From the NCBI RefSeq assembly GCF_000686805.1, contig NZ_KK366018.1, positions 471,759-535,758 on the forward strand: a stretch of DNA of 64,000 nt, written 5' to 3'. Under the pieces are notes generated by a model. That model was not told the origin of the DNA and did no database searches. It saw only the letters and a list, made by a program, of their open reading frames with translations. Shown one piece after another: positions 35,911-46,555 of this stretch. The DNA is from Bacillus sp. UNC41MFS5 (GTDB taxonomy: Bacteria; Bacillota; Bacilli; Bacillales_B; DSM-18226). A program made the translations under genes and the position numbers. Each line of letters opens with the position of its first letter. Positions within the stretch are counted from its first letter, which is position 1.

Positions 35911-37173
35911 TCAACGAAATGCCTTAGATCCTATATCTGTTCGGTAATGAGCACCTATAAAAGATACCTTTTCTACGGATTGGTAGGCCAAATCTCTCGC
36001 TTCTTGCAAATGGTCGCCAATGGCAGTGATCCCCAGGACTCGCCCGCCATTTGTTAGAATTTCTCCATCCTTTGCGGTGGTGCCAGCATGGAATGCAATA
36101 GTCGGAAAAGTTATATGTTCCAATCCTTTGATCACTTGTCCTTTTTCGTATGGTCCCGGATAGCCAGCTGAAGACATAATCACGCAAACAGCAGACTTGT
36201 CTTTCCATTTCACCTCTACATTTTCTAATTCTCCGGTAAGACTTGCCAGCAAGATATCAAGTAAATCTGTTTCAAGCAATGGAAGAACTACCTGTGTTTC
36301 CGGATCGCCAAATCGTGCATTATATTCAATTACCTTTGGACCAGATTTTGTCAGCATCAAACCAGTATAGAGGATTCCCTCATATGGGGAACCTTCCTCT
36401 ACCATAGCTTTTGCCGTTGGTTCGACTATTTCATGAATAATCCGCTCAACCATTGATGGATCAATATGTGGTAAGGGCGCATAAGTTCCCATCCCACCAG
36501 TGTTAGGACCCTTGTCAAAATCATATACCGGCTTATGGTCCTGTGCCGGAACCATTGCCTTTACAGTAGTCCTATTTACAAAAGCGAGCAGGGTTAATTC
36601 TTCTCCTTCCAAAAATTCCTCTACAACCACCCTCGCCCCCGCCGAGCCAAAGGAAACTTCTTGCATCATACTTTGAAGTGCTTCTTCTGCTTCTTCTAAT
36701 GTTTTTGCCACAACCACACCTTTTCCTGCGGCTAAACCATCCGCTTTGATCACGATTGGTGCCCCTTCACCGCGGACAAAGGAGAGTGCATCCTCATAGT
36801 TAGTAAAAGAAGAATATTTAGCTGTTGGAATCTGGTACTTCATCATTATTTCTTTAGCGAACGCCTTACTTCCCTCAATCAATGCCGCTTCCTTTGTAGG
36901 TCCATATACCGCTAAACCCTGTTCTTTAAAATAATTGACAATACCCAATGAGAGCGGCTCTTCAGGTCCAACAAAGGTAAGATCAATTTGTTCCTTTTTA
37001 GCAAAATCAGCTAATATCTCTATTTCTGAAACAGCGATTGAAACACATTCTGCTAACTCTGCAATCCCAGGATTGCCAGGAGCACAATAAACTTGAGTAA
37101 CTTTAGGACTTTGAGACAGTTTCCAAACAATCGCATGCTCTCGGCCGCCTCCCCCTATGACTAACACCTTCAT
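35911..37173 (-). CDS. purD: Phosphoribosylamine-glycine ligase
   Basis: 420 residues: the N-terminal KVLVIGGGGREHAIVWKLSQSP and YCAPGNPGIAELAE, ATP-grasp segments APIVIKADGLAAGKGVVVAK and VVVEEFLEGEELTLLAFVN, and IEYNARFGDPETQVVLP near residue 285. Second step of purine synthesis: joins glycine to phosphoribosylamine. It is the last gene of the operon, 39 bases after purN. In B. subtilis purH lies between these two; here it is absent. Confidence 0.97.
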   Translation of the reverse strand: MKVLVIGGGGREHAIVWKLSQSPKVTQVYCAPGNPGIAELAECVSIAVSEIEILADFAKKEQIDLTFVGPEEPLSLGIVNYFKEQGLAVYGPTKEAALIEGSKAFAKEIMMKYQIPTAKYSSFTNYEDALSFVRGEGAPIVIKADGLAAGKGVVVAKTLEEAEEALQSMMQEVSFGSAGARVVVEEFLEGEELTLLAFVNRTTVKAMVPAQDHKPVYDFDKGPNTGGMGTYAPLPHIDPSMVERIIHEIVEPTAKAMVEEGSPYEGILYTGLMLTKSGPKVIEYNARFGDPETQVVLPLLETDLLDILLASLTGELENVEVKWKDKSAVCVIMSSAGYPGPYEKGQVIKGLEHITFPTIAFHAGTTAKDGEILTNGGRVLGITAIGDHLQEARDLAYQSVEKVSFIGAHYRTDIGSKAFR

Positions 37174-37212
37174 TTCGTCTTACCTCCTAGTGTTTAAAAA
37201 TCAATGCTCTTG

Positions 37213-37791
37213 TCATTCCGCAGCCTCCATATTCGCCAGCCTTTGGATCACTTCTGGTAATAATTTGTGCTCCTGCTCCTGAATCTTTTTTATCAATGTT
37301 TCTCTGGTCTCTTCCGAATCAATTATTACGGCTCGCTGCTCGATAATCGCTCCTGTATCCATTCCTTCGTCCACAAAATGGACCGTGACTCCGGTTACCT
37401 TTACCCCATAATCGAGCGCTTGACCAATGGCATCTTTTCCTGCGAAAGCTGGTAATAGAGACGGGTGGACATTGATTATTTTCCGATCGAATGCATGAAG
37501 TAAAACATGACCTAACAGTCTCATATATCCAGCCAGTACGATAAAATCAACCTCTAGTTGAGTTAACTTTTCAAGGATCTCTTCTTCATAGGCTTGTTTA
37601 TTTGGATAATCTTTTGCAGTAAAAGAAAAAACCGGGATTGATTCATTAATAGCCGTGCGGACTGCAAGAGCTTCAGGACGGTCACTGACCAGTAAACCCA
37701 CTTCAACGTTATTGATTTTTTTTGATTTTATGGATTCTAGAATCGCAACAAAATTAGAACCCGTACCAGAAGCAAAAACGGCAATCTTCAT
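37213..37791 (-). CDS. purN: Phosphoribosylglycinamide formyltransferase (folate-dependent)
   Basis: 192 residues: KIAVFASGTGSNFVAILESI at the start, VLAGYMRLLG, the catalytic INVHPSLLPAFAGKDAIGQAL with the active-site Asn-His pair, and VHFVDEGMDTGAIIEQ with the catalytic Asp. Transfers formyl from 10-formyltetrahydrofolate to GAR, the alternative to PurT at 8.2 kb. It follows purM by 2 bases, so it is tightly coupled. Confidence 0.97.
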   Translation of the reverse strand: MKIAVFASGTGSNFVAILESIKSKKINNVEVGLLVSDRPEALAVRTAINESIPVFSFTAKDYPNKQAYEEEILEKLTQLEVDFIVLAGYMRLLGHVLLHAFDRKIINVHPSLLPAFAGKDAIGQALDYGVKVTGVTVHFVDEGMDTGAIIEQRAVIIDSEETRETLIKKIQEQEHKLLPEVIQRLANMEAAE

Positions 37792-37793
37792 AC

Positions 37794-38828
37794 TTACTCC
37801 TTCTTGAATACGACTTCTTCGTTTCCTTTTTGAACTGTACCGATTACAAACGCATCTTCACCCAACGTTTCCAAGTGATCCAAAACGCCCCGAGAGTCCT
37901 CAGTATCGACCACTAAAATCATCCCAATTCCCATATTAAAAGTTCGGAACATATCATAATCAGATATTTTACCTTTTTGTTGGATAAAGGAAAAAATCCC
38001 CGGGACCTTCCATGATCCATCCCTAATTTCAGCCTGTAAACCTTCTGGTAAAATTCGTGGAATGTTATCATAAAAACCCCCGCCTGTTACATGTACCATT
38101 CCAGTGACATTAAATTTCCGTATCGTTGAAAGGACCGATTTCACATAAATTTTGGTGGGTTCAAGCAACACTTTTCCCAATTCAGTCCCCAATTCCTCCA
38201 CAAAATCATCTAATGAGAGTTTAGCATCCTCCAATAGAATCTTTCGGACAAGTGAAAACCCATTGCTATGTATACCACTTGAAGTTAACCCAATGAGTGT
38301 TTGGCCTTCTTTTACTTTTGTTCCATCAATAACATGTTTTTGATCAACCATACCTACCGTGAATCCAGCAATATCATATTCCTCATCCTGGTACATTCCC
38401 GGCATCTCGGCAGTTTCCCCGCCAATTAGTGAACACCCCGCCTGAACACAGCCATCTGCAATCCCCTTAACAATCGCTTCAATTTTTTCCGGAATGATCT
38501 TACCACATGCTAAATAGTCTAGGAAAAAAAGAGGCTCGGCCCCTTGGACAATGACATCATTCACACACATGGCAACCGCATCGATTCCAATCGTATCATG
38601 CTTGTTCATGGCAAAAGCAATTTTCAATTTGGTTCCTACTCCATCCGTTCCAGAAACAAAAACAGGCTCTTCCATCTTCGACAAATTTGGTTTATAAAGG
38701 GCCCCAAAGCCTCCTAGTCCCGTTAAAACCTCTGGCCGGAAGGTTTTTTTTACATGTTTTTTCATTCGTTCAACTGCTTCATTTCCCGCATCGATATTGA
38801 CTCCAGCTTGGCGGTAAGCATCACTCAT
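37794..38828 (-). CDS. purM: Phosphoribosylformylglycinamidine cyclo-ligase (AIR synthetase)
   Basis: 344 residues: [65 protein letters not shown] and [13 protein letters not shown] are all PurM signatures. It closes the imidazole ring to make AIR. It follows purL by 13 bases. In B. subtilis purF lies between purL and purM, whereas here purF is on the opposite strand at the head of the cluster. Confidence 0.97.
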   Translation of the reverse strand: MSDAYRQAGVNIDAGNEAVERMKKHVKKTFRPEVLTGLGGFGALYKPNLSKMEEPVFVSGTDGVGTKLKIAFAMNKHDTIGIDAVAMCVNDVIVQGAEPLFFLDYLACGKIIPEKIEAIVKGIADGCVQAGCSLIGGETAEMPGMYQDEEYDIAGFTVGMVDQKHVIDGTKVKEGQTLIGLTSSGIHSNGFSLVRKILLEDAKLSLDDFVEELGTELGKVLLEPTKIYVKSVLSTIRKFNVTGMVHVTGGGFYDNIPRILPEGLQAEIRDGSWKVPGIFSFIQQKGKISDYDMFRTFNMGIGMILVVDTEDSRGVLDHLETLGEDAFVIGTVQKGNEEVVFKKE

Positions 38829-38841
38829 TCGTTTCTCTCCT

Positions 38842-41130
38842 TTACGGTAAACTTGCAGAGATTTTCTGCATGTTGAGCTTTTTTAATAATCCCGAACGCA
38901 TAATGTTAGGAATAGCATTCCGCCAGGCTTCTGCCAATTTAGTAATCGGCCCGGAAATGACGGTCTTACCATTATGTGTAATTGAAAGTTCCTGACCTTT
39001 CACATGACCGATTTCTTTTAGTGGCACATCCAGCTGTTGCGCCATTTTCTTAATCTTCTCAGCATTTTCCGGAGCAACGGAAAGAATGATCCGAGATTGG
39101 GATTCACTAAAAAGGCTAAAGTCTGTTCGAAGTTCTTCGGTTACTTGAATTTCGGCACCCAACTTCCCACTTATACAGCTTTCAGCTAAAGCAACTGCTA
39201 AACCGCCTTCTGCTGTATCATGAGCTGACTGCACCAATCCTTCTTGAATCATTTTAAGCGTAAAACCTTGTATCTTCTTTTCCAAATCAAGGTTTAACTG
39301 CGGCGGGCGCCCTTCGATCTTACCTGTCATTATTTTTTGGTATTCCGACCCGCCTATTTCTGCTTTGGTTTCCCCAATTAAAAAAATTAAATCTCCTTCT
39401 TTTTTAAATTCTTGGGTAGTAATATGTTCGATATCCTTAATTAACCCTACCATGCCAATGGTTGGTGTTGGAAAAATAGCTTCTCCTTTTGTCTCGTTAT
39501 ATAAGCTGACATTCCCACCAATTACAGGAGTATTGAGTTGACGGCATGCTTCACTAATTCCATCTGCTGCCTTTTCAAACTGCCAGAAAATTTCCGGCTT
39601 TTCCGGACTTCCAAAGTTCAAGTTATCAGTAATAGCTAAAGGCTCGGCGCCCGAACAAACCACATTACGGGCCGCTTCAGCTACCGCAATAGCTCCTCCA
39701 ACAAACGGATCAAGATAAACATACCTTCCGTTGCAATCCGTTGTCATCGCCAAGGCTTTCCGTGTTCCACGGATTGCAACTACAGCCGCATCCGATCCAG
39801 GTATGACAGCGGTATTTGTTCTAACCATATAGTCATACTGTTGATATACCCACTCTTTACTGGCAATCGTAGGTGATGCTAGCAATTGCTGCAGAACAGA
39901 GTTATAATCCTTTGGCTCTTTGATGGATGCAGTTATGTCTAATGATGCATATTGTTCATAATACGGCGCCTCTTTCGATGGCTTACAATACACTGGCGCA
40001 TCTTCTGCAAGCTTGTCCGCGGGGATTTCCGCCACGACCTCTCCCTTGTGAAGTAAACGGAGTTGGTTATCATCCGTCACTTTGCCGATCACAGAAGAGT
40101 GGAGTCCCCATTTATCAAATATCTTTTTTACTTCCCCTTCTTTTCCTTTTTTCGCCACGACCAGCATTCTTTCTTGTGATTCGGAGAGCATCATTTCGTA
40201 GGCATTCATTCCTTTTTCGCGCTGTGGAACGAGATCAAGGTCCAATTCAACACCATTTCCCGCTTTACTGGCCATTTCAGAGCTTGAGCTGGTTAACCCT
40301 GCCGCCCCCATATCTTGTATCCCAACCACATGACCAGAGGCGATTAATTCAAGAGTGGCCTCAAGCAACAATTTTTCCATAAAAGGATCGCCCACTTGGA
40401 CGGCTGGACGTTTCGCTTCGGAATTTTCACTCAACTCTTCTGAAGCGAAGGTAGCTCCATGAATTCCATCCCTGCCGGTAGCGGCTCCAACATAAATGAC
40501 AGGATTACCAATCCCTTTAGCGACGCCTTTTTGAATTTCATCATGGTTGATTAAACCCACACACATGGCATTCACAAGGGGATTCCCTTCATAGGAAGCA
40601 TCAAAGTAAATTTCCCCACCAACCGTTGGAATGCCCATACAGTTACCATATCCGGCAATACCCGCGACCACATTTTCAAAGATATATTTCGTTTTTGGGT
40701 TATCAAGTTCGCCAAAACGCAGCGAGTTCAATAAAGCGATCGGGCGGGCACCCATGGAAAACACATCACGAATAATCCCGCCAACCCCCGTTGCCGCACC
40801 TTGATAAGGCTCAATGGCGGAAGGATGATTGTGGCTTTCAATTTTAAACACGACGGCTTGATTATCACCGATATCAACAATACCTGCCCCTTCTCCAGGG
40901 CCTTGCAAGACGTGCGGGCCGGAAGTCGGAAATCGTTTAAGAACAACCTTCGAATTTTTATAACTGCAATGCTCGGACCACATGACACTAAATATGCCGG
41001 TTTCCGTATAATTGGGTTTCCGCCCAAGGATTTCAATTACTTTATCAAATTCATCATCAGTTAATCCCATTTCCCGATAGACCTTCTGGTGGGCGATTTG
41101 CTCAGGAGTTGGTTCTTTATGCTGTACCAT
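38842..41130 (-). CDS. purL: Phosphoribosylformylglycinamidine synthase, large subunit
   Basis: 762 residues: small-type PurL, which needs PurQ and PurS. Motifs: [61 protein letters not shown] and [16 protein letters not shown]. Converts formyl-GAR and glutamine-derived ammonia to FGAM. It overlaps the end of purQ by 14 bases. Length is about 20 residues above the usual 740, at both ends (the C-terminus extends as [19 protein letters not shown]). Confidence 0.97.
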   Translation of the reverse strand: MVQHKEPTPEQIAHQKVYREMGLTDDEFDKVIEILGRKPNYTETGIFSVMWSEHCSYKNSKVVLKRFPTSGPHVLQGPGEGAGIVDIGDNQAVVFKIESHNHPSAIEPYQGAATGVGGIIRDVFSMGARPIALLNSLRFGELDNPKTKYIFENVVAGIAGYGNCMGIPTVGGEIYFDASYEGNPLVNAMCVGLINHDEIQKGVAKGIGNPVIYVGAATGRDGIHGATFASEELSENSEAKRPAVQVGDPFMEKLLLEATLELIASGHVVGIQDMGAAGLTSSSSEMASKAGNGVELDLDLVPQREKGMNAYEMMLSESQERMLVVAKKGKEGEVKKIFDKWGLHSSVIGKVTDDNQLRLLHKGEVVAEIPADKLAEDAPVYCKPSKEAPYYEQYASLDITASIKEPKDYNSVLQQLLASPTIASKEWVYQQYDYMVRTNTAVIPGSDAAVVAIRGTRKALAMTTDCNGRYVYLDPFVGGAIAVAEAARNVVCSGAEPLAITDNLNFGSPEKPEIFWQFEKAADGISEACRQLNTPVIGGNVSLYNETKGEAIFPTPTIGMVGLIKDIEHITTQEFKKEGDLIFLIGETKAEIGGSEYQKIMTGKIEGRPPQLNLDLEKKIQGFTLKMIQEGLVQSAHDTAEGGLAVALAESCISGKLGAEIQVTEELRTDFSLFSESQSRIILSVAPENAEKIKKMAQQLDVPLKEIGHVKGQELSITHNGKTVISGPITKLAEAWRNAIPNIMRSGLLKKLNMQKISASLP

Positions 41131-41800
41131 ATTGTTTCCTCCAGTAACTTAAAATAGATGAAAACATACGTTTTCCGTCATCTGTTCCCAGCCATTTATG
41201 AACCGCACGTTCCGGGTGGGGCATTAATCCTAAAACATTTCCTCTCTCATTGATGACCCCTGCAATCTCAGAAATCGACCCATTTGGATTCGTCCCTTTA
41301 TACCTGAATACGATTTGATTGTTCTTTTCTAATTCATCCAATGTCTCTTGATCACAGTAATAATTACCATCGCCATGGGCAATCGGAATACGTATCGTTT
41401 CGCCTTCCTGATAGTCTAATGTGAACGGAGTTTGGTTGTTTTCTACTATTAAATCAATGAAGTCACAATGAAATTTTAACCGTTGATTTCTTCGTAAAGC
41501 ACCTGGCAAAAGATTAGCTTCTGTTAGAATTTGAAACCCATTACAGACACCAAGAATCAATTTCCCTTCTTCAGCGGCTATTTTCACCTGCTCCATAACA
41601 GGAGACAAGCTCGCAACAGCCCCTGGACGCAAATAATCCCCGTAGGAGAACCCCCCTGGAACTAGAATTGCATCATATTTTGATAGGTCCGTTTCAAGAT
41701 GCCATACATATTCGACAGACTGTTCAATCGTATCTAACACTGCTTTATACATATCTACATCACAATTTGAACCAGGAAAAACCAGTACAGCAAAGTTCAT
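41117..41800 (-). CDS. purQ: Phosphoribosylformylglycinamidine synthase, glutaminase subunit
   Basis: 227 residues: class I glutamine amidotransferase with the nucleophile Cys in [15 protein letters not shown] (about residue 86) and the His-Glu pair in [13 protein letters not shown]. Supplies ammonia to Pur[19 protein letters not shown] is the standard start. It follows purS by 12 bases. Confidence 0.97.
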   Translation of the reverse strand: MNFAVLVFPGSNCDVDMYKAVLDTIEQSVEYVWHLETDLSKYDAILVPGGFSYGDYLRPGAVASLSPVMEQVKIAAEEGKLILGVCNGFQILTEANLLPGALRRNQRLKFHCDFIDLIVENNQTPFTLDYQEGETIRIPIAHGDGNYYCDQETLDELEKNNQIVFRYKGTNPNGSISEIAGVINERGNVLGLMPHPERAVHKWLGTDDGKRMFSSILSYWRKQYGTA

Positions 41801-41812
41801 CTTATTCCCCTC

Positions 41813-42067
41813 CTATCCTTCCTGCTTGGTAAGATCAAACCGAAAGTCTTCAATTACGGTATTGGCTAACAGTTTCTCACACATATCCTTTACGCGTTCT
41901 TCTACCGCCTTTTGATCATCGCTATTAATTTCAAGCTCCATGTATTTCCCTATTCGGACATCTCCAACTTCATCATATCCAAGAGAATGCAACGACTCAT
42001 GAACGGCATTCCCTTGTGGATCTAGTACACTTTCTCTTAAGGTTACAAATACTGTTGCTTTAAACAT
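41813..42067 (-). CDS. purS: Phosphoribosylformylglycinamidine synthase subunit PurS
   Basis: 84 residues from [19 protein letters not shown] to the end, with [12 protein letters not shown] and [12 protein letters not shown]. It bridges PurQ and PurL. The ATG at 42067 is chosen because the protein then starts like B. subtilis PurS and GGGGGT lies 8 bases before it; the frame is open upstream to 42115, inside purC. It overlaps the purC stop by 8 bases. Confidence 0.95.
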   Translation of the reverse strand: MFKATVFVTLRESVLDPQGNAVHESLHSLGYDEVGDVRIGKYMELEINSDDQKAVEERVKDMCEKLLANTVIEDFRFDLTKQEG

Positions 42068-42779
42068 TGACATTACCCCCAATTCTCCGTTGTATTTCTT
42101 GATAGGCTTCCTCAACGTTCCCTAAATCCCGCCTAAACCGGTCTTTATCTAACTTTTCCTTTGAATGGGCATCCCAAAAGCGACACGTATCCGGTGAGAT
42201 TTCATCCGCTAAGATAATAGTGCCTGCTGGGGTTTTTCCAAACTCTAATTTAAAATCAACTAAGATAATATCTTTGTTTGAAAGGTACTCTTTTAAAATC
42301 TCATTGATTTTTAGAGCTTGTTTTCGAAGTTCAACCAATTCTATCTCTGAAGCGAGTCCAAGAATGGCAATATGATCATTGTTAATCAAAGGGTCCCCCA
42401 ATTCATCATTCTTATAGTAAAATTCCACAATGGGTCCCGGTAGTTCTTTCCCTTCCTCCCATCCTAGCCTTTTTGCAAGGGAGCCCGCCGCAATATTTCG
42501 AACGACAACCTCAATCGGGATAATCTCTACTTGATGAACAATCTGCTCTGTTAATGAAATCTTTTTAATAAAATGATTTTCCACGCCTTTCTCTTTTAAC
42601 AAACTTAGGAAGATCGCACTAATCTCATTATTTAGAGTTCCTTTTCCTGCAATTTGACCTTTTTTCTCGCCATTGAAGGCAGTAGCATCATCTTTATATT
42701 CAATCCAATACTTTCCTGGTTCTGATGTTTTGTACACTTTTTTCGCTTTTCCTTCATAAAGCTGTTCTAATTTTTCCAT
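42060..42779 (-). CDS. purC: Phosphoribosylaminoimidazole-succinocarboxamide synthase
   Basis: 239 residues: [54 protein letters not shown] and [15 protein letters not shown] are SAICAR synthase signatures. It joins aspartate to CAIR. In B. subtilis purB separates purK and purC; here purC follows purK after 64 bases and purB is absent. Confidence 0.97.
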   Translation of the reverse strand: MEKLEQLYEGKAKKVYKTSEPGKYWIEYKDDATAFNGEKKGQIAGKGTLNNEISAIFLSLLKEKGVENHFIKKISLTEQIVHQVEIIPIEVVVRNIAAGSLAKRLGWEEGKELPGPIVEFYYKNDELGDPLINNDHIAILGLASEIELVELRKQALKINEILKEYLSNKDIILVDFKLEFGKTPAGTIILADEISPDTCRFWDAHSKEKLDKDRFRRDLGNVEEAYQEIQRRIGGNVNV

Positions 42780-42843
42780 TATTTTTTCACTCTTTTCACT
42801 CGTTGGTTATGATTTTAGCAGGACGACTCTAATCCACGTTCCC

Positions 42844-43971
42844 TTATGACCAAATTCTAAGATCCTTAATTTGCTTGTCTATTTGCTCGAGATTTGAACC
42901 TAAAAAATTAATGTGACCCATTTTCCTATTTTCTACGCTTTCCTTTTTGCCGTATAAATGTAGTTTGGCTGTTGGTGGTAACTTCTCTATTTTATCTAGC
43001 ACTTTATTTAAATGCTGACCTAAAATATTAACCATGATAATCGGACTTAAAAGTGTAGTATCTCCTAAAGGCAGTCCGCATATTGCCCGAATATGCTGCT
43101 CAAATTGAGAAGTAATACATGCATCCATTGAATAATGCCCGGAATTATGAGGTCTTGGTGCTAACTCATTTACGATAATTTCACCATCATTCGTAAGGAA
43201 CATTTCGATTGCAATTAATCCTACTACTTGTAAGGAGTCAGCTATTTTTAATGCTTCAGTTTCCGCTTGAATCCTTTGCTCATCGGTAATTCTTGCAGGA
43301 ACGAAGGACTGATGCAGGATATTATTAATATGGATATTTTCAACTACAGGGAAAGTCTTTGTTTGACCTTGTGTATTTCGGGCAACAATCACGGATATTT
43401 CTTTGCTAAACGGGATAAATTGCTCGATGATCATGTCCAGTCCTGCCTTTTGCCAAGCCTCAATCGCAATTGGAATGTCATCCCTGCTTTTTATAACCCA
43501 TTGCCCTTTCCCATCGTAACCCCCTGTAGCTGTTTTCATTATGTAAGGAAATCCCATACGATCTATAGCCGTTTCGATGTCATTATCCGAATGTATAACT
43601 AAGAAAGGAGCTACTCTCACATTAAAGGACTTTAAGGTGGATTTTTCCAGGATACGATTTTGGGTTATTTTGAGTAGTTCGCTTCCTTGAGGTACATAGG
43701 ATGTAGTTTCTAAAATGGAGGTTATAGTAGAATCTACATTTTCAAATTCATAAGTAATCACATCTGAGGATTCGGCAAGATCTTTAACAGCTTTGAGCTC
43801 AGTATAGGGAGCTGTGATTTGAAAATCTGCCACTTGTCCACATGGTGAGTTAGGTGTCGGATCCAGAGTAATGAAGCGATATCCCATATTTCTACCAGCA
43901 ATTGAAATCATTCTTCCTAGCTGGCCTCCCCCTAAGATACCAATCGTTGAGCAGGGTTTAATGACGGTCAA
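42844..43971 (-). CDS. purK: 5-(carboxyamino)imidazole ribonucleotide synthase
   Basis: 375 residues of the ATP-grasp superfamily: TIGILGGGQLGRMISIAGRN, YIMKTATGGYDGKGQWVIKS, IVNELAPRPHNSGHYSMDA. Carboxylates AIR using bicarbonate and ATP, normally with PurE, which is not in this window. The start is TTG at 43971 after AAGGAGG. It heads the purK-C-S-Q-L-M-N-D series and is divergent from purF. I could not find a clear paired PurBox in the 195-bp divergent region. Confidence 0.95.
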   Translation of the reverse strand: MTVIKPCSTIGILGGGQLGRMISIAGRNMGYRFITLDPTPNSPCGQVADFQITAPYTELKAVKDLAESSDVITYEFENVDSTITSILETTSYVPQGSELLKITQNRILEKSTLKSFNVRVAPFLVIHSDNDIETAIDRMGFPYIMKTATGGYDGKGQWVIKSRDDIPIAIEAWQKAGLDMIIEQFIPFSKEISVIVARNTQGQTKTFPVVENIHINNILHQSFVPARITDEQRIQAETEALKIADSLQVVGLIAIEMFLTNDGEIIVNELAPRPHNSGHYSMDACITSQFEQHIRAICGLPLGDTTLLSPIIMVNILGQHLNKVLDKIEKLPPTAKLHLYGKKESVENRKMGHINFLGSNLEQIDKQIKDLRIWS

Positions 43972-44166
43972 AGTACTTTTCCTCCTTCATCCTTTTTTAA
44001 GCTCTTCATAATTTTAGGTTTTCCTGAAATGCACTCAAATACTTTTTTAATCAAAAAAATTTCTATAATTTACAAAGCTAATATAAGTTCAACTAGACAA
44101 TCACAAGGATAAAAATTCTGATTTCGCCAAAAATAATTAAATGAAATCAAGGGGAGGAGTACACAT

Positions 44167-45546
44167 ATGGATTCAGAAATGCAGGAGAAATGCGGTGTAT
44201 TTGGAGTTTTTAATCACCCCCAAGCAGCCCATTTAACATATTATGGACTTCATGCACTTCAACATCGCGGCCAGGAGAGTGCAGGAATTGTCGCTAGTGA
44301 TGGAAAATCATTCAGGCATCACAGGGGAATGGGATTAGTTACCCAAGTATTTTCACGTGAGATCCTTGATGGACTAAGCGGAAATATGGCCATCGGTCAT
44401 GTACGATATTCTACTTCTGGGGCAAGTTTACTACAAAACGCACAACCTCTTGTTTTTAAGTACAGTGAGGGTGATTTGGCCGTTGCCCATAACGGAAACC
44501 TAGTGAATGCCAATATCGAACGGAAGGTTCTCCAGCAACAGGGTGCCATCTTTCAGACAACTACTGATACAGAAATTATTGCTCACCTAATAGCTCGTTC
44601 CAGTAAAAAATATTTTAATGAAACTGGACCAGAAGTTCTTAAGCGGATTGACGGTTCCTTTGCTTTGCTGATCATGACAGATAAACAAATGCTGATTGCC
44701 CTAGATCGTCATGGCTTACGTCCCCTTAGCCTCGGAAAAATTGGTGAATCCATTGTCGCGTCGTCAGAAACATGTGGACTTAATGCGGTCGATGCTAAGT
44801 TCTGGAGGGATGTTGAACCGGGAGAATGGCTTCTTGTTGACGAGACGGGAATTAAAACAGGCAGATTTGCTGCAAAAGGGGACGTTTCCCTTTGCTCCTT
44901 TGAATTTGTTTACTTTGCTCGTCCAGATAGTGTGATTCATGGAAGAAGTGTTTTATCCATCCGAAAAGAATTAGGCCAAATTTTAGCAAAAGAACATCCC
45001 ACACCAGCTGATGTTGTCGTTGCTGTTCCTGAATCAAGTGTCCCTGCAGCTATGGGTTTTGCCCAACAATCAGGAATTCCATATGAAATGGGAATCATCA
45101 AAAATCCCTATGCCGGTCGTTCATTTATTGAACCAACCCAAGAATTACGGGACTTGGCCGTTCGTCTAAAATTAAGTGCTGTTCGTGAGATTCTCGAGGA
45201 TAAGCGGGTCGTGCTTGTTGATGATTCGATTGTCCGTGGAACGACAAGCAAGCGAATTGTTCAATTGATTCGTCAAGCAGGTGCCAAGGAGGTCCATGTA
45301 CGAATTAGTTCTCCTATGGTAAGAAATCCTTGTTTTTATGGAGTGGATATGCCAACAAAAGAAGAACTTTTTGCTAACAAACATGAACATGAACGAGCAA
45401 TGGGAAGTGTGATTGGAGCAGACTCATTAGCCTTTTTAAGTACCGATGGATTATTAGAGGCTGTAGATGTAGATCTGGCAGATACTAGCAGCCGTTGTAT
45501 CGCCTGTTTTAGTGGTGCATATCCAACTGATTTGTATCTGAAGTGA
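44167..45546 (+). CDS. purF: Amidophosphoribosyltransferase (first step of purine synthesis)
   Basis: 459 residues: Ntn-type amidotransferase with the nucleophile Cys9 in EKCGVFGVFNHP after a shorter leader than in B. subtilis, FEFVYFARPDSVIHG, and the PRPP loop RVVLVDDSIVRGTTSKRIV. Iron-sulfur Cys residues are present (SLCSFE, NPCFYG, RCIACFSGAYP), as in the B. subtilis type. It makes phosphoribosylamine from PRPP and glutamine. A GGGGAGG ribosome binding site precedes the ATG. It is transcribed away from purK instead of lying between purL and purM. Confidence 0.96.
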   Translation: MDSEMQEKCGVFGVFNHPQAAHLTYYGLHALQHRGQESAGIVASDGKSFRHHRGMGLVTQVFSREILDGLSGNMAIGHVRYSTSGASLLQNAQPLVFKYSEGDLAVAHNGNLVNANIERKVLQQQGAIFQTTTDTEIIAHLIARSSKKYFNETGPEVLKRIDGSFALLIMTDKQMLIALDRHGLRPLSLGKIGESIVASSETCGLNAVDAKFWRDVEPGEWLLVDETGIKTGRFAAKGDVSLCSFEFVYFARPDSVIHGRSVLSIRKELGQILAKEHPTPADVVVAVPESSVPAAMGFAQQSGIPYEMGIIKNPYAGRSFIEPTQELRDLAVRLKLSAVREILEDKRVVLVDDSIVRGTTSKRIVQLIRQAGAKEVHVRISSPMVRNPCFYGVDMPTKEELFANKHEHERAMGSVIGADSLAFLSTDGLLEAVDVDLADTSSRCIACFSGAYPTDLYLK

Positions 45547-45559
45547 TAATTTTCATTAA

Positions 45560-45716
45560 ACTAGGACGTCTAAAACGGAAGTCCTAGTCTTTATTTTCAC
45601 GAATAAACCAAACTTTTGAAATTAAGTTTTTCTTTAATAGCAATTAACCACTGTCTTATTAAATAAAAAGAATAAGATAGAGAAAAACCTTCAAAATTTA
45701 TGAAGGTTTTAGCTTT
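45560..45716 (+). terminator. Two terminators after purF
   Basis: ACTAGGAC/GTCCTAGT (45560-45567 with 45581-45588) is followed by CTTTATTTT. A second stem AAAACCTTCA/TGAAGGTTTT (45684-45693 with 45701-45710) is followed by AGCTTTTTTA. Confidence 0.75.
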
Positions 45717-45790
45717 TTTATGCGAATATTTGATTCCAACCTTGAAAAAAAGAAATAGCTATCCTATTTCTCCTGAAGATATCTACCTAA

Positions 45791-45931
45791 CTAATTATTA
45801 TCATTTTCATACGCGATAACCACTACTTTTTTTTGTGCTTGCTCACTTATTTTTTCTTCTAGTGATTGAATTTCATTTATCAAATTAGGTGATAGTGAAG
45901 CGGCAACATACTGATTTTCTTTATCCATCAT
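45791..45931 (-). CDS. 46-aa conserved small protein, unknown
   Basis: A GGAGGGA ribosome binding site precedes two adjacent ATG codons (45931, 45928). The product reads MMDKENQYVAASLSPNLINE, then IQSLEEKISEQAQKK and VVVIAYENDNN. The pattern of a central helix and a terminal VVVIAYE strand resembles small bacillal proteins I have seen without a function. No membrane segment or signal. Confidence 0.6.
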   Translation of the reverse strand: MMDKENQYVAASLSPNLINEIQSLEEKISEQAQKKVVVIAYENDNN

Positions 45932-46134
45932 AAAAAATCCCTCCAAATAAATAATTATCAAACAGGTTTTAGTATCTCTATTAAAACTCTTACTATTCCT
46001 AATTTAAGGTGATAAACCATTATTGTTGTGTTTTTCACGATTTTCTTAAATTTTTTTACCAAGTTTCATTGGTTATTGTTTTACTTCAAATCTTTTTTGA
46101 ATTTAAATAAACCTTTTAAGTCTTTAAAAACCAA

Positions 46135-46166
46135 AAAGGGCTACTCCATTTTGAAGTAAGCCCTTT
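46135..46166 (-). terminator. Terminator-like hairpin left of the tRNA-like sequence
   Basis: AAAGGGCT (46135-46142) and AGCCCTTT (46159-46166), followed on the minus strand by TTGGTTTTT. It could end transcripts coming from the kinase-like gene at 46.6 kb. Confidence 0.5.
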
Positions 46167-46206
46167 AATGCTGTATTCTATAAATGTTTTTATCTGAATC
46201 ACTTCA

Positions 46207-46256
46207 CAACCTTGACAGGGTTGAGGTCACAGGTTCGATCCCTGTACAGGTCATCA
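46207..46256 (+). pseudogene. tRNA 3' half (Val-GAC-like), without a 5' half
   Basis: The sequence folds as the right half of a tRNA: anticodon stem CAACC/GGTTG with loop TTGACAG (anticodon GAC), variable region AGGTC, T-arm ACAGG-TTCGATC-CCTGT, then an acceptor strand ACAGGTC, A73 and TCA. No D-arm or matching 5' acceptor strand (GACCTGT) exists upstream. A transcription terminator follows 5 bases later, so this looks like the end of a former tRNA gene, the kind of fragment left at integrase attachment sites. A 21-bp exact copy of its first part occurs at 63068-63088. Confidence 0.7.
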
Positions 46257-46260
46257 TGTT

Positions 46261-46298
46261 GGTAGAAACGTTGATATAACGGAGTTTCTACCTTTTTT
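46261..46298 (+). terminator. Terminator directly after the tRNA-like sequence
   Basis: GGTAGAAAC (46261-46269) and GTTTCTACC (46284-46292), then TTTTTT. Confidence 0.8.
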
Positions 46299-46394
46299 AT
46301 TTCCGTTGACGTATGCCTTGCTTTAATCGCAGGGTAGCGCTCGGTTTATGCGCCTATTGTTCCGTTAATTTAACCGACAGGAGGGGTTTTTATT

Positions 46395-46544
46395 TTGGCT
46401 GATAAACGAACAGGAAAGCATATGAAAAAGGAAAGAACAGTTCAAAAATCTGCAGACAATCTAGATTCATTATTTCAGACGTTTAAGGGGATTAAACGTG
46501 CGGAAGGCAAAGCGAAAGGAACGCTAGCAATATATATTTCTTAG
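46395..46544 (+). CDS. 49-aa basic small protein, unknown
   Basis: A strong AGGAGGGG ribosome binding site precedes a TTG start. The product reads MADKRTGKHMKKERTVQKSA then DNLDSLFQTFKGIKRAEGKA and ends KGTLAIYIS. It is Lys/Arg-rich with a possible helix in the middle; the last residues look unrelated, as if the frame were cut short. It lies just inside the left boundary of the proposed island. Confidence 0.4.
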   Translation: MADKRTGKHMKKERTVQKSADNLDSLFQTFKGIKRAEGKAKGTLAIYIS

Positions 46545-46555
46545 TTCCGTTCTCC

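Noticed and set aside
43972..44166. PurR operator or guanine riboswitch between purK and purF
   Set aside because: Only weak single matches (GTTC at about 44087, TTCG at about 44124) in the same orientation; no paired inverted boxes with 30-31 bp centre spacing and no purine-riboswitch core.
46140..46256. Complete functional tRNA gene
   Set aside because: The anticodon arm, T-arm and 3' acceptor strand are present, but no D-arm or 5' acceptor strand can be found upstream, and the acceptor ends in TCA instead of CCA.
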